DNA of 64,000 nucleotides from Flavobacteriales bacterium (GTDB taxonomy: Bacteria; Bacteroidota; Bacteroidia; UBA10329): the NCBI GenBank assembly GCA_021741155.1, contig JAIOYP010000009.1, positions 39,792-103,791 of the forward strand, in the 5' to 3' direction. Both the position numbers and the translations under genes were made by a program. Positions within the stretch are counted from its first letter, which is position 1. Each line of letters opens with the position of its first letter. The notes beneath the pieces are model-generated. The model saw only the letters and a program-made list of their open reading frames with translations. It was not told the DNA's origin and ran no database searches. Below are positions 43,964 through 53,348 of the stretch, one piece after another.

Positions 43964-44119
43964 ATGAAAAAGTATCAGATTTTTAAAAAGAAGATGTTTG
44001 AAGGGGTTGAGAAGTTTGAAGACCGATTGAACGAAGAATGCCGAAAAGGGTATCGTCCAATATCTATGACCTATGATCATTCAACAGGACTTGTAGTGTT
44101 GTTGAAGAAAACAAGTTAA
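43964..44119 (+). CDS. 51-residue DUF4177-like protein
   Basis: Frame from ATG 43964 to TAA 44117-44119: 'MKKYQIFKKKMFEGVEKFED' then 'RLNEECRKGYRPISMTYDHS' and 'TGLVVLLKKTS'. The N-terminal K-K-Y-x-I strand, the L-N-x-x-x-x-x-G-[YW]-x-x-[IV] middle and the C-terminal 'VVLLKK' strand match DUF4177-type small proteins. It lies 6 bases after the SPFH stop and 3 bases before the next gene, so it is part of the same transcript. Function unknown. Confidence 0.75.
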   Translation: MKKYQIFKKKMFEGVEKFEDRLNEECRKGYRPISMTYDHSTGLVVLLKKTS

Positions 44120-44122
44120 GCT

Positions 44123-44290
44123 TTGTCTAAGAAAAAACCGTTTGTCTTGCGCCTCGATCCTGAGGTGATGAAAGCCATTGAAAAATGGGCTGCGGATGAA
44201 TTCCGCAGCTCAAATGGTCAATTGGAATGGATTGTAAGCAAGGCGCTGAGGGATGCTGGTAGGTCTCCTAAGAAACAGCAAGAAGAGTAG
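44123..44290 (+). CDS. 55-residue ribbon-helix-helix (Arc-type) DNA-binding protein
   Basis: Frame from TTG 44123 to TAG 44288-44290. The sequence (M)SKKKPFVLRLDPEVMKAIEK has a ribbon strand 'PFVLRLD', then helix A 'EVMKAIEKWAADEF', then 'RSSNGQLEWIVSKALRDAGR' as helix B, the Arc/MetJ/CopG layout, ending in a basic 'SPKKQQEE'. No ATG is available near the correct start; TTG follows the DUF4177-like stop by 3 bases. It probably regulates its own operon with the SPFH protein. Confidence 0.75.
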   Translation: MSKKKPFVLRLDPEVMKAIEKWAADEFRSSNGQLEWIVSKALRDAGRSPKKQQEE

Positions 44291-44326
44291 GTACACGCTT
44301 CACAAAGTCGCATGTTTCATAAACCT

Positions 44327-47188
44327 CTACTTTTTCTTCTCCAAAAGTTGATTAACCAAGTTTCGAAGTTCATCAACTTCTTCTTTCAGAACCGTTATTG
44401 TTTTGTTCAAACCAGCGATTTCTTCATCTTTTTCAAGTTTTAGTTCTTTAATACCTCCAATTGCTAATACTCCAAAACTGGAATATCCAAGGGCTTTTAC
44501 CTTAAAATCGTATCTGGAATCATCTGATTCAGAAACGAGCGATGGAAAATATTTTTCGACTTCTTGAGCAATAAATCCTATCTCTTTTTCTTTTCTGTCT
44601 TGATTAATAAAATCATAATTGACAACATCTAATTTTAACAAACGATCTAAGATATTGTCTTCATTCTCTATATTTTCCTTTAGTCGCCTATCTGAATAAA
44701 AATCCCAATTGCTATCTCCGTCATAGCTTGCATAATTACTGCCGTTAGTATGCTGTATTCTCATATTTATGGTTCCAGTATTGCTATTGTAAAATCTAAA
44801 ACCATCAGCATTAGTACCTCTATCAATCAATATTGCCCATCTATTATCAATATCATTATAAAGGCCATAACTATTCCCACTTGCCATCAATACGTATTTC
44901 CCATCTATTGAAAAACCATCCCAACCGCCCTCATTTCCGTAGGTGGAAACTGAGCCATATTGCCCACCATCTGCCTCAACAGATTGAATTCCAGTGCCAT
45001 GAGATTCAAAGAAAAGGCCTTGATTTCCTGAAACCCTCAACCATCCACCATTAGCATACACATCACCCGCAACGTGCAATTTATAGCTTGGTCCTGATGT
45101 GCCAATCCCTACGTTTCCATTGCCAGATTGGATATAAGCTGTATTATTTATGTCGATTGTTCTTCCGCAGCAGCCTGTTGTTCTTGCGTAAAGCCAAGCC
45201 CAATTGTTTCCAGAATCATATCCAAATGACAACCCATTTTGCTGCGCTGAATTATCTCCTAAAGTAAGAATTCCATAATCTGTTAATGCGGAAAGTGAAC
45301 CTCTTACGTCTAATTTTGATGATGGGCTGGTTGTTCCAATACCTACGTTGCCATCAAACGAATATCTAGTTCCATTGGAAAATTTAACATGATGAGTTCC
45401 TGCGATGTTGGAAGAAGCAAACTTAATTTCCTGGTAAGTGTTTGTGCCATCATAACCAGATGGTATTATGTCAATCTTCCTTGCGGTAAGATCCTGTCTT
45501 CGAATACTGATGACTGCTGTATTGTCGGCTGCATTACAACCATCAAAGATTGCTGCGGTAGCGTTTGCGTCTGCTTCTACGTGCAAATTCGCTGCAGGAC
45601 CAGTCGTTGCAATTCCCACCTTACCATCATTTGTAATCCGCATTTTTTCTGTAGGATTGCCCGAAGTACTTGTTCCAAATAGAAGGTGATTGCCAGGCCC
45701 AGTCTCCACCTGCGTGCTGGTTCCTGACCAGTAACCACCGATGCCAACTTCTCTTGACCTCCCACCGTCAGAAGATCGGAAGTTTCCGCTTACATCCAGC
45801 GTTGTAACCGGACTCATGCCGATTCCGATCTTTGAGCTCAACTCCTGCACAACACTGTTTGTTAGACTATTGGCATCTGCCCATTTAGTGAGATAAGGTG
45901 TTGCTCCCGAACCATCAACCAACGCATTGGGGTCTATGGTAGATGTAGAGATGGTAAGGTCGCCATCTGCATCTGCATACACAATTCGGTTAGCATTGGC
46001 ATCCAAGTCACTGAAACGGCCTGTTCCCACAACATCTAGTCGTTGCTGAGGGTTGATATTACCAATACCCACATTTCCACCGTTCTTAATAATCATTTTA
46101 GTGTCAGCGGCAGTAGCAATGTTGTAATTACTGGCATTTCCGTCACTGTTAAGTATAAAACGCAGGTCTGAGCGTTTCCAACTGTTATATGGGTCTGAAA
46201 CAATGGCTGTTTTCGTGGTGGTGTTGCCTGTACTCTGATGGCTGAATTCTACCCCTGCATAGCCACCTGTAGCTTCTGCACCACGAATTCGGATATAAGC
46301 TGCGGTACTAGATGGATCATCTACTTCTAATTTCTGATCAGGAGCTGTTGTGCCAATACCCCATTTTCCGTCTGGCAGTATGGTTCCTGCATCCTTTACT
46401 ACCCCAGCATTTGTTGTTCTGAAAACAAAACCCGCGTTGCCTGTGTCATCAGGTCTGCGAGCCTGAATCATTACCTGCTCACCAGCAATCATAGATGAGC
46501 CACTTGCATAATGACCACTCGGTAAAAAATATACATGGCCAGGTAAGAAAATATCTTGTGCCCCAGTATTGCCATCAGGATTAGCGAGTGTTGTAGCTTT
46601 CGGAATAAGGAATATGGGGCCTGTTCCTTGAACATCCAAAGAAGCATCTGCTGAACCACTATAAGCACCGCTCGTTCTGATGGGGTCTCCATCGGCAACA
46701 CCTATTCCGGCATTGCCGGTAACATGCAGTTTAGCGTTCGGAGCTTCTGTTCCAATTCCCACATTGGTCCCATTATCATAAGTTACGCCAATACCTAATG
46801 TATTCCCATTGGGAGTCCATCTAGCAAGGTAATTTGTTGTGCCGCTCCCAGCAATTGGCGTGGCGTTACTCGCCAAGAGACGTATCCATACGGGTGTAGC
46901 AGGAATGCCGCTATTGTAGTAGTAACCGGGTGTCACTCCTCCAGCGGTATTGGTATTGTAAACCAATAAACTGGTGGCGGGATTGAGTATGGTAGTGGCA
47001 TCCGTTGTGGATAAAAGAGCAATTCTTGGAGCTAGAAAACCCTGATTGGCAGATTTAGCTTCCAAGATAGCAGAATCGTCTCTACTTCCTGCACCATAAT
47101 TTATCATTACCCCATTGGTTGTTTGCGCAAAAACACTTTGCGCAAAAAGCAATACCACAATGCTGAATACTCCAATTTTAACTCTCAT
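44327..47188 (-). CDS. Large secreted protein with S74 intramolecular-chaperone domain
   Basis: 953 residues; signal peptide 'MRVKIGVFSIVVLLFAQSVFAQ'. Residues about 30-820 are a fibre-like chain with many 'VGIGT-x-x-P-x-x-K-L-x-V' repeats (e.g. GIGTEAPNAKLHV, GIGTTAPDQKLEV, GIGTTSPSSKLDV, GIGTSGPSYKLHV) typical of tail-fibre-like beta structure. The C-terminal 122 residues are a peptidase S74 domain: the Ser-Lys pair fits 'YSDRRLKENI' (Ser832, Lys837, five apart as in phage endosialidase), then 'IGFIAQEVEKYFP' and a final coiled coil. The domain probably trimerises the fibre and then cuts itself off before Ser832. It is a single leftward gene. Confidence 0.88.
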   Translation of the reverse strand: MRVKIGVFSIVVLLFAQSVFAQTTNGVMINYGAGSRDDSAILEAKSANQGFLAPRIALLSTTDATTILNPATSLLVYNTNTAGGVTPGYYYNSGIPATPVWIRLLASNATPIAGSGTTNYLARWTPNGNTLGIGVTYDNGTNVGIGTEAPNAKLHVTGNAGIGVADGDPIRTSGAYSGSADASLDVQGTGPIFLIPKATTLANPDGNTGAQDIFLPGHVYFLPSGHYASGSSMIAGEQVMIQARRPDDTGNAGFVFRTTNAGVVKDAGTILPDGKWGIGTTAPDQKLEVDDPSSTAAYIRIRGAEATGGYAGVEFSHQSTGNTTTKTAIVSDPYNSWKRSDLRFILNSDGNASNYNIATAADTKMIIKNGGNVGIGNINPQQRLDVVGTGRFSDLDANANRIVYADADGDLTISTSTIDPNALVDGSGATPYLTKWADANSLTNSVVQELSSKIGIGMSPVTTLDVSGNFRSSDGGRSREVGIGGYWSGTSTQVETGPGNHLLFGTSTSGNPTEKMRITNDGKVGIATTGPAANLHVEADANATAAIFDGCNAADNTAVISIRRQDLTARKIDIIPSGYDGTNTYQEIKFASSNIAGTHHVKFSNGTRYSFDGNVGIGTTSPSSKLDVRGSLSALTDYGILTLGDNSAQQNGLSFGYDSGNNWAWLYARTTGCCGRTIDINNTAYIQSGNGNVGIGTSGPSYKLHVAGDVYANGGWLRVSGNQGLFFESHGTGIQSVEADGGQYGSVSTYGNEGGWDGFSIDGKYVLMASGNSYGLYNDIDNRWAILIDRGTNADGFRFYNSNTGTINMRIQHTNGSNYASYDGDSNWDFYSDRRLKENIENEDNILDRLLKLDVVNYDFINQDRKEKEIGFIAQEVEKYFPSLVSESDDSRYDFKVKALGYSSFGVLAIGGIKELKLEKDEEIAGLNKTITVLKEEVDELRNLVNQLLEKKK

Positions 47189-47625
47189 TTTATACTCTTC
47201 ATCTTAAGGTTCAAAAACTGCTAAACCATGCATTTTTTCTATGAACGGTTGATGATTCAATAATCACTGGGCAGTTCAAATTCTGAATCAACATATCAAA
47301 GTTGATAGATGAATAGCATTTAAGATGTAGTGGGCTGTTAATCTGAAATTAAAATTTATAGACTCAAATACGAGTGTGTTTAACTCAATTTGTATCGAAA
47401 ATAGATGATATGAAGATTAAAAATGATTAATAATTGAATGAACAACTTTGGTAAATTTTTTTGGTTCAGACTAGCCTTTATTGCATACAAATAAAGGATC
47501 TAAGTGTTGATTATCAAGTAGATATAATTGACGTTATTTTTGCTTCATACGCTGTGTCTTTGAAAAGACAAGAACCGTAGGGAGTGTGGTTTTTCCCTTA
47601 TTTGCTGTTTACATTGCCGTGACAG
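47189..47625. other. AT-rich divergent intergenic region, no clear element
   Basis: 437 bases between the start of the S74 protein gene and the start of the helical-repeat gene, which diverge. It must contain promoters for both but I see no convincing TTG/TAnnTTTG pair, no palindrome and no small gene; it is mostly A/T-rich. Confidence 0.5.
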
Positions 47626-49116
47626 ATGATAATACTTGAAGAAACATACCACCTTATTCAGGCGCTTTCTAATAGCGAGAAGGCATACTTCAAACGCCTG
47701 CAACATTCCAGCAAAAAGGACAGTAAATTATTAGTTGCTTACGATGTGCTAAATGCCAGTAAGGAGTATGACTCTGAATCTATAAAGGAGAAGTTTATGC
47801 AACTTGGGATTGCACCGAGTTTGCACGGGCAACTGCTCGAATCTGTGCTGCGCGCATTACGATTACATGGGTCGGCTCATTCTCTCTCTCGCGAATTGAA
47901 TTCGCTCCTAGATGTGGTAGAGTTGCTTTATGACAAAAAAAGATACGCCCTCTGCCTGCATTATGTAGAAAAAGGCATCAGTAAATCTGAACAGGCCGTA
48001 ATGTCATTGTATGGCCTCCAGTTTGCGCACTGGAAACATAAACTCAACCTTCTGTTCCATGTCTCATGGCCCAAAAACATTGGAGAACAACAGGAACGCG
48101 ACCGCTTTTCGTTGGAGGATATCAATGAGAAAATAGAGCTTATCCATCTGATGGAGACAAGGAAGAACATCTTCTTTGAAACTGGAGAATTAGACGTGCT
48201 TCGGAATAAGTTGAACAAGCAGGTTTTGGAAGACCCCATTTTCAAAAGGGAAAAAAAGGTGAGAACGATTGAGAACACGTTTCTTTACCAGAACATCATC
48301 ATTAATTCCCGTTTAGATTATGGAGATTGGGAAGGAGCACTTGAAGAAGTAAACCAATTACTTGCGGAGGTATCGGGGCGTGTTGCAGATAAAACTGCCC
48401 TTGCTTATTATGTGTCCGCTTTTTTTACCGTGCTCAGGCTCAACCTATTTCTTAGAAACAGTGAAGGCTACACTGCACGCAGAAAGGAATTGGAAGGTTT
48501 GACCCGGACTCCTGAGTTTGTAAAGAATAACGAGTTCTTGGAGTCCATCCTTTACCCAGCCTCGGTTATTATACATCTGTGCTATCTTGCCACTAGCGGT
48601 CAAACCCAATATCTAGAAAACTACTATGAGCACAACCGCAGTAGGTTGGAAGATGCTGCAAAAACCAACAATTGGGCGCAGAAAGAAAGGTTGCTTGCCA
48701 TGGCGTGGTCGGGGTTTGTCACTAACGATTTCCGATATAGTTTGAAACATCTTGCTGAAATGCAATCCTCTCAGGATACGTCAATGAAGGATACCATGTT
48801 CTACATATCCAAGTGGCTACAAATTCTCTGTCATTTCGAGCTGGGCGATGCGCAGGTGTTCGAATCGCAATGTAGGTCCTTACAACGATACATGGCCGAT
48901 CATGAACTCTATTCAGGAAAGCACGATAGGTTGCTTAAACGGATTAGGCAGGCATATACAAGTGCAGACCGACAGGAGGTTTTTCATGAAATTATCTCAG
49001 ACGAACTGATTAGTGTGCACGAATTCAGAATGGCCTTCAGTTACATAGATGTATTTTCGTGGCTTAAAGCAAAAGCAGAAGGTAAAAGCCTTAAAGCATA
49101 TTTTGAGATTGCTTAG
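47626..49116 (+). CDS. Helical-repeat protein, paralogue of the gene at 54.8-56.4 kb
   Basis: 496 residues, mostly alpha-helical. The N-terminus 'LEETYHLIQALSNSEKAYFKR' parallels 'VFQLIKSLSKAEKRYFKVY' of the paralogue, and the C-terminus 'FSYIDVFSWLKAKAEGKSLKAY' parallels 'FEYFDFISWAEAKASGREFGEV'. Tetratricopeptide-like helix pairs fill the middle. No enzyme motif or signal peptide is visible, so it is likely a cytosolic scaffold. Related sequences seem typical of Bacteroidota but the function is unknown to me. Confidence 0.8.
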   Translation: MIILEETYHLIQALSNSEKAYFKRLQHSSKKDSKLLVAYDVLNASKEYDSESIKEKFMQLGIAPSLHGQLLESVLRALRLHGSAHSLSRELNSLLDVVELLYDKKRYALCLHYVEKGISKSEQAVMSLYGLQFAHWKHKLNLLFHVSWPKNIGEQQERDRFSLEDINEKIELIHLMETRKNIFFETGELDVLRNKLNKQVLEDPIFKREKKVRTIENTFLYQNIIINSRLDYGDWEGALEEVNQLLAEVSGRVADKTALAYYVSAFFTVLRLNLFLRNSEGYTARRKELEGLTRTPEFVKNNEFLESILYPASVIIHLCYLATSGQTQYLENYYEHNRSRLEDAAKTNNWAQKERLLAMAWSGFVTNDFRYSLKHLAEMQSSQDTSMKDTMFYISKWLQILCHFELGDAQVFESQCRSLQRYMADHELYSGKHDRLLKRIRQAYTSADRQEVFHEIISDELISVHEFRMAFSYIDVFSWLKAKAEGKSLKAYFEIA

Positions 49117-49171
49117 TTCAACCAAAACGCTCATTCCCCGATTGGTAAGGTGCAATTGGTCGAATTCCTGC

Positions 49172-51784
49172 TCAGCTAAGTAGTGAATGTATAGCAGCTA
49201 ATGCTATTTCCAACCCACCACCATCCGTTCCCCCAGCACTGGCATACGTTGGTTGGCCACCGCCACCACCTTTAATATGAGCAGCAAGTGGACGAATCAT
49301 CTCGCTTGCTTTCCAACCCTTTGAGTCGACTAGGTCTTGCGAAACGACCAAATGAAGCCCTGGCTTTCCATCGCTTAATACACCGAGCAAGGCCACCAAT
49401 CCGATTTCCTTTTTTAGGTCGAAACACAGGTTTTTGATGGCCGAGGTATCATTAAGGGAAATCCGTTCTGCAATCAGTTTATAATCGCCTTTATCAACAG
49501 CTTTGGCAAGAAGTTCGTCTTTTAATCCAGAAGCGGCTTTGGCATTAAAACCCTCAATTTTTTGTTGCAAATCTTTGATTTGCGCTTGAAGCTGCTGAAC
49601 ACTTTTCAGCGGGTCTTTGGTTTTGAGCACGTTTTTCAATTCATTCACCTCGGTATAAGCTGAATTGAGTTCGTTAAAAGCGTTTACACCAGTAACTGCT
49701 TCAATCCTTCTGATGCCAGCAGCAACCGAACCTTCTGAAGTGATTTTCAGCAAACCAATATCTCCAGTGGCTTTGGTGTGAGTTCCACCACAGAGTTCTA
49801 CTGAAAATTCCTTTCCGAAGGTGATAACGCGAACCAAATCGCCATACTTTTCGCCAAAAAGAGCCATGGCTCCCAATTCTTTGGCTGCGTTTATCGGCAC
49901 ATTTCGCTGTTCGTCCAGCGCGATATTTGCACGGATTTGTGCATTCACTTTGGTTTCTATCTCAACCAATTCTTCGTCAGAAACTTTACTGAAATGCGAA
50001 AAGTCAAATCGCAAATAATCAGGATTGACCAACGAACCTTTCTGTTCGACATGAGTTCCGAGCACGTCTCGCAAAACGGCATGGAGCAGGTGAGTGGCCG
50101 AGTGATTTAATGCTGTTGATTGTCGCTTTTCATAATTCACCACAGCTTTATAAGCTGCTTTCGGATTGCTCGGCAGGTTTTCTACCAAGTGAATAATGAG
50201 GTCGTTCTCCTTTTTTGTGTCGAGGATGAACGTCTTTTTTCCATCGGATTCAATAAATCCAGTATCGCCAACCTGTCCGCCACTTTCAGCATAAAATGGA
50301 GTGATATTGAAAGCAAGCTGATAGAACTCTTCGCCTTTGGCCACAACTTTTCGGTAACGCGTGATGGAAACCTCAGTTTCTAGCAAATCGTACCCTACAA
50401 ATTCCTCTCGTTCATCCTTACGCAGAATGGTCCAATCAGAACTTTCAGTCACGGTTGCAGCACGCGAGCGTTCTTTTTGCTGTTGCAAACCCTCATTGAA
50501 TCCTTGAATATCAACCTGAAGTCCCTGTTCGCGAGCCATCAACTCGGTTAAATCAATCGGAAAACCAAATGTGTCATACAGTTCAAATGCAAACTTGCCA
50601 TCAATGGTTTTTCCTTTAAGCGAACTGACGTAATTGTTAAAACGCTCAATTCCCTTGTCAAGTGTTCTCAAGAAAGAAGCTTCTTCTTCTTGAATAACGC
50701 GCGTAATGAGTTCTTGCTGTTTCTTCAACTCAGGGAAGGCATCGCCCATCTGATTTGCCAATGTTGGAACCAATTGATACATGAATCCTTCTTTAAAACC
50801 AAGGAAGCTGTAGCCGTATCTAATCGCCCTTCTCAAAATACGTTTAATCACATATCCAGCGCCCGAATTACTCGGAATCTGACCATCAGAAATGGCGAAA
50901 GAAACCGCGCGAATGTGGTCTGCAATTACACGAATGGCTACATCCGTTTGCGTGTCTGCTGACGTGTATTTTGTATTGCTCAGTTCCGAGATTTTAGAAA
51001 TCATCGGGCTAAAAACATCCGTATCGTAGTTCGAAGTCTTTTGCTGAAGCGCCATGCAAAGGCGCTCAAATCCCATTCCTGTATCTACGTGCTTGGCAGG
51101 AAGATTTTCTAACGAACCGTTTGATTTTCGGTTGAATTGAATGAAAACCAAGTTCCAGATTTCCACAACTTGTGGGTGGTCGTTATTCACTAAGTCACGT
51201 CCTGGTATTGCTTTTCGTTCTTCAGCGGAACGTAAATCCACGTGAATTTCGGAGCACGGACCGCATGGCCCTTGATCGCCCATTTCCCAGAAATTGTCCT
51301 TCTTGTTTGCTCTCAGAATTCGGTCTGCCGGTAGGTATTGCTTCCACAGTTCTTCGGCTTCTGCATCTGCTTCCAATTTGTCAGAATCATCGCCCTCAAA
51401 AACGGTTGCATACAAAAGTTCAGGGTCAAGCTTATACACGTCAACAAGCAATTCCCAAGCCCAATCAATCGCATCCTTTTTGAAATAATCGCCAAAACTC
51501 CAATTGCCAAGCATCTCAAACATGGTGTGGTGATACGTGTCAACACCCACTTCTTCCAAGTCGTTGTGCTTACCTGAAACGCGCAGACATTTCTGTGTAT
51601 CGGCAATACGTAAATCTTTCGCTTCGCGATTTCCAAGAAAAATATCCTTGAACTGATTCATGCCCGCGTTGGTAAACATCAGCGTGGGGTCATCCTTTAC
51701 AACCATGGGAGCAGAATCCACAATTCGGTGCTGTTTTTCCTTGAAAAAATCGAGAAACGTTTGGCGGATTTCCTTGCTTGTCAT
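49172..51784 (-). CDS. alaS: Alanine-tRNA ligase
   Basis: 870 residues. Class II catalytic core with 'PTLMFTNAGMNQFKDIFLG', 'VSGKHNDLEEVGVDTYHHTMFEMLGNWSFGDYFKKDAIDWAWELL' and 'MGFERLCMALQ'; editing domain with 'HSATHLLHAVLRDVLG' and 'CGGTHTKATGDIGLLKI'; C-terminal DHHA1-type domain with a glycine-rich 'IKGGGGGQPTYASAGG'. It charges tRNA-Ala and hydrolyses mischarged Ser/Gly. It diverges from the M23 peptidase gene, a neighbourhood (alaS, M23, MerR) that I recall as recurrent in Flavobacteriia. Confidence 0.97.
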   Translation of the reverse strand: MTSKEIRQTFLDFFKEKQHRIVDSAPMVVKDDPTLMFTNAGMNQFKDIFLGNREAKDLRIADTQKCLRVSGKHNDLEEVGVDTYHHTMFEMLGNWSFGDYFKKDAIDWAWELLVDVYKLDPELLYATVFEGDDSDKLEADAEAEELWKQYLPADRILRANKKDNFWEMGDQGPCGPCSEIHVDLRSAEERKAIPGRDLVNNDHPQVVEIWNLVFIQFNRKSNGSLENLPAKHVDTGMGFERLCMALQQKTSNYDTDVFSPMISKISELSNTKYTSADTQTDVAIRVIADHIRAVSFAISDGQIPSNSGAGYVIKRILRRAIRYGYSFLGFKEGFMYQLVPTLANQMGDAFPELKKQQELITRVIQEEEASFLRTLDKGIERFNNYVSSLKGKTIDGKFAFELYDTFGFPIDLTELMAREQGLQVDIQGFNEGLQQQKERSRAATVTESSDWTILRKDEREEFVGYDLLETEVSITRYRKVVAKGEEFYQLAFNITPFYAESGGQVGDTGFIESDGKKTFILDTKKENDLIIHLVENLPSNPKAAYKAVVNYEKRQSTALNHSATHLLHAVLRDVLGTHVEQKGSLVNPDYLRFDFSHFSKVSDEELVEIETKVNAQIRANIALDEQRNVPINAAKELGAMALFGEKYGDLVRVITFGKEFSVELCGGTHTKATGDIGLLKITSEGSVAAGIRRIEAVTGVNAFNELNSAYTEVNELKNVLKTKDPLKSVQQLQAQIKDLQQKIEGFNAKAASGLKDELLAKAVDKGDYKLIAERISLNDTSAIKNLCFDLKKEIGLVALLGVLSDGKPGLHLVVSQDLVDSKGWKASEMIRPLAAHIKGGGGGQPTYASAGGTDGGGLEIALAAIHSLLS

Positions 51785-51908
51785 GCTTGTATAATCTTTG
51801 AATCAGATGCTTTTGGTAATTGACTGTTAAATAGCCCGTTGATCAATTTTGCTAAATTCGCGGGGCTTATTATTCAGAAAGGCGCCAAAATTAAGGAATA
51901 GACGAAGA

Positions 51909-52880
51909 ATGTCTAAGGTCAAGTTTCAGTTCGATAAACGTACCCTAACCTATAAGAAGGTTGAGATTGGAGCGAAGCAGATTCTCGTCCGAGTCTTGGG
52001 GTATTTGTCTGCGTCTACTGTTTTTGGGGTAATCGTGATTCTGTTGTTTAGTACCTTTTTCGATAGCCCGAAGGAAAAACAGTTGAGACGTGAGATTACC
52101 GCATTGGAACTTCAGTATAAGGTTCTTGGTAATCGAATGGCGCGAGTAGATCAGGTGCTAGCGGAATTGCAAGAAAAGGACGATGATATTTATCGTGTAA
52201 TATTTGAGGCAGAACCAATTCCAAGTTCAGTGCGAACAGCTGGATTTGGTGGTGTAAACCGTTATAGCGATTTAGAGAAATTGGACAATTCTGAAATTGT
52301 TGTTAGTACAACCAAACGGTTGGATGAGTTGACCAAAAAACTCGTGGTTCAATCAAGAAGCTTTGACGAAGTAGTCGCGTTAGCAAAAAACAAGGGGAAG
52401 ATGTTAGCAAGCATCCCAGCCATTCAGCCAATTGCCAATGATAAATTAACACGAGTTGCGTCTGGATTCAACTATCGAATTCACCCTATTTACAAGGTGC
52501 GTCATTTTCATACCGGAATTGATTTTGCTGCACCTCAGGGAACAGATATTTACGCCACGGGTGATGGAGTTGTGAAGGAAGTGAATCTGCAAAAAGGCGG
52601 ATACGGTTATCATGTTGTCATTAATCATGGATATGATTACGAGACGCTTTACGCACACATGAGCCGTTTTAAGGTTAGACCAGGCGAAAAAGTGAAACGT
52701 GGCGATGTGATTGGGTATGTGGGAAGCACGGGAACGAGCACAGCACCGCATCTTCATTACGAAGTGATTAAAAACGGAGAGAAGATTAATCCAATGAATT
52801 TCTTCTTCAACGACCTTACGCCAGAGGAATACGAAAAAGTGTTGGAGCTTTCTACTCAGTCTAATCAGTCTTTTGATTAG
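51909..52880 (+). CDS. M23-family (LytM-type) peptidoglycan endopeptidase
   Basis: 323 residues from ATG 51909 (in-frame codons upstream of it show no signal). One membrane helix ('VLGYLSASTVFGVIVILLFSTFF', about 28-50), a coiled coil to about residue 200, then the M23 domain: 'RHFHTGIDFAAPQGTDIYATGDGVVKEVNLQKGGYGYHVVINHG' (H-x-G-x-D zinc ligands) and 'STGTSTAPHLHYEVI' (H-x-H). The full set of ligands suggests an active endopeptidase (or EnvC-like activator) acting on the cell wall from the periplasm. Confidence 0.92.
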   Translation: MSKVKFQFDKRTLTYKKVEIGAKQILVRVLGYLSASTVFGVIVILLFSTFFDSPKEKQLRREITALELQYKVLGNRMARVDQVLAELQEKDDDIYRVIFEAEPIPSSVRTAGFGGVNRYSDLEKLDNSEIVVSTTKRLDELTKKLVVQSRSFDEVVALAKNKGKMLASIPAIQPIANDKLTRVASGFNYRIHPIYKVRHFHTGIDFAAPQGTDIYATGDGVVKEVNLQKGGYGYHVVINHGYDYETLYAHMSRFKVRPGEKVKRGDVIGYVGSTGTSTAPHLHYEVIKNGEKINPMNFFFNDLTPEEYEKVLELSTQSNQSFD

Positions 52881-52990
52881 TGATGAGGAACGAGGGATTT
52901 GAGACAAGAGACAAAGAGATAAGGGGTCGGAGGTAGGAGTTTCGTTTTTCGAGTTTAGAATTTGGTATTTCAAGTTTCATCCTTCAAGTT
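52881..52990. repeat. Low-complexity string between M23 and MerR genes
   Basis: A purine stretch (GAGGAACGAGGGATTTGAG then GAGACAAGAGACAAAGAGAT) is followed by TTTCAAGTTTCAT twice (52968-52980, 52983-52993). The first part shares a 14-mer with 42811-42824. It looks noncoding and replicates the class described for 42791. Confidence 0.6.
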
Positions 52991-53009
52991 TCATATTTAA
53001 TAAAAAATC

Positions 53010-53348
53010 ATGCCCAGCCTGAAAGACGAATCCATTACCAAGCTTTATTACTCCATCGGGGAGGTTGCGAAGATGTTCGAAGTAAACAATTCGCTCATCC
53101 GCTTTTGGGAGAAGGAATTCGATATTCTCAAACCGAAAAAAAACGCCAAAGGCAACCGGCTTTTTACGCAAAAGGACGTGGATAATCTCAAGATTATCTT
53201 TCATTTGGTGAAGGAGCGTGGCTTTACTTTGGATGGAGCCAAAAAGAAACTGCGCGAGAATAAATTGGATTCTACTCCCAACGAAGAAATTGTGGAACGC
53301 TTGAAAGTGATTCGAGGTTTTCTAGTGGAGTTGAGAGATAACCTCTGA
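53010..53348 (+). CDS. MerR-family transcriptional regulator
   Basis: 112 residues. N-terminal winged helix: 'TKLYYSIGEVAKMFEVNNSLIRFWEKEFDILKPKKNAKGNRLFTQKDVDNLKIIFHLVKERGFTLDGAKKKL' with the MerR-type 'IGEVAKMF' helix, 'RFWEKE' and 'R-x-F/Y' basic wing. The C-terminus has no effector domain, only one further helix, so it belongs to the short group without metal-binding Cys. Its stop is 1 base before the remnant paralogue. Target unknown. Confidence 0.92.
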   Translation: MPSLKDESITKLYYSIGEVAKMFEVNNSLIRFWEKEFDILKPKKNAKGNRLFTQKDVDNLKIIFHLVKERGFTLDGAKKKLRENKLDSTPNEEIVERLKVIRGFLVELRDNL

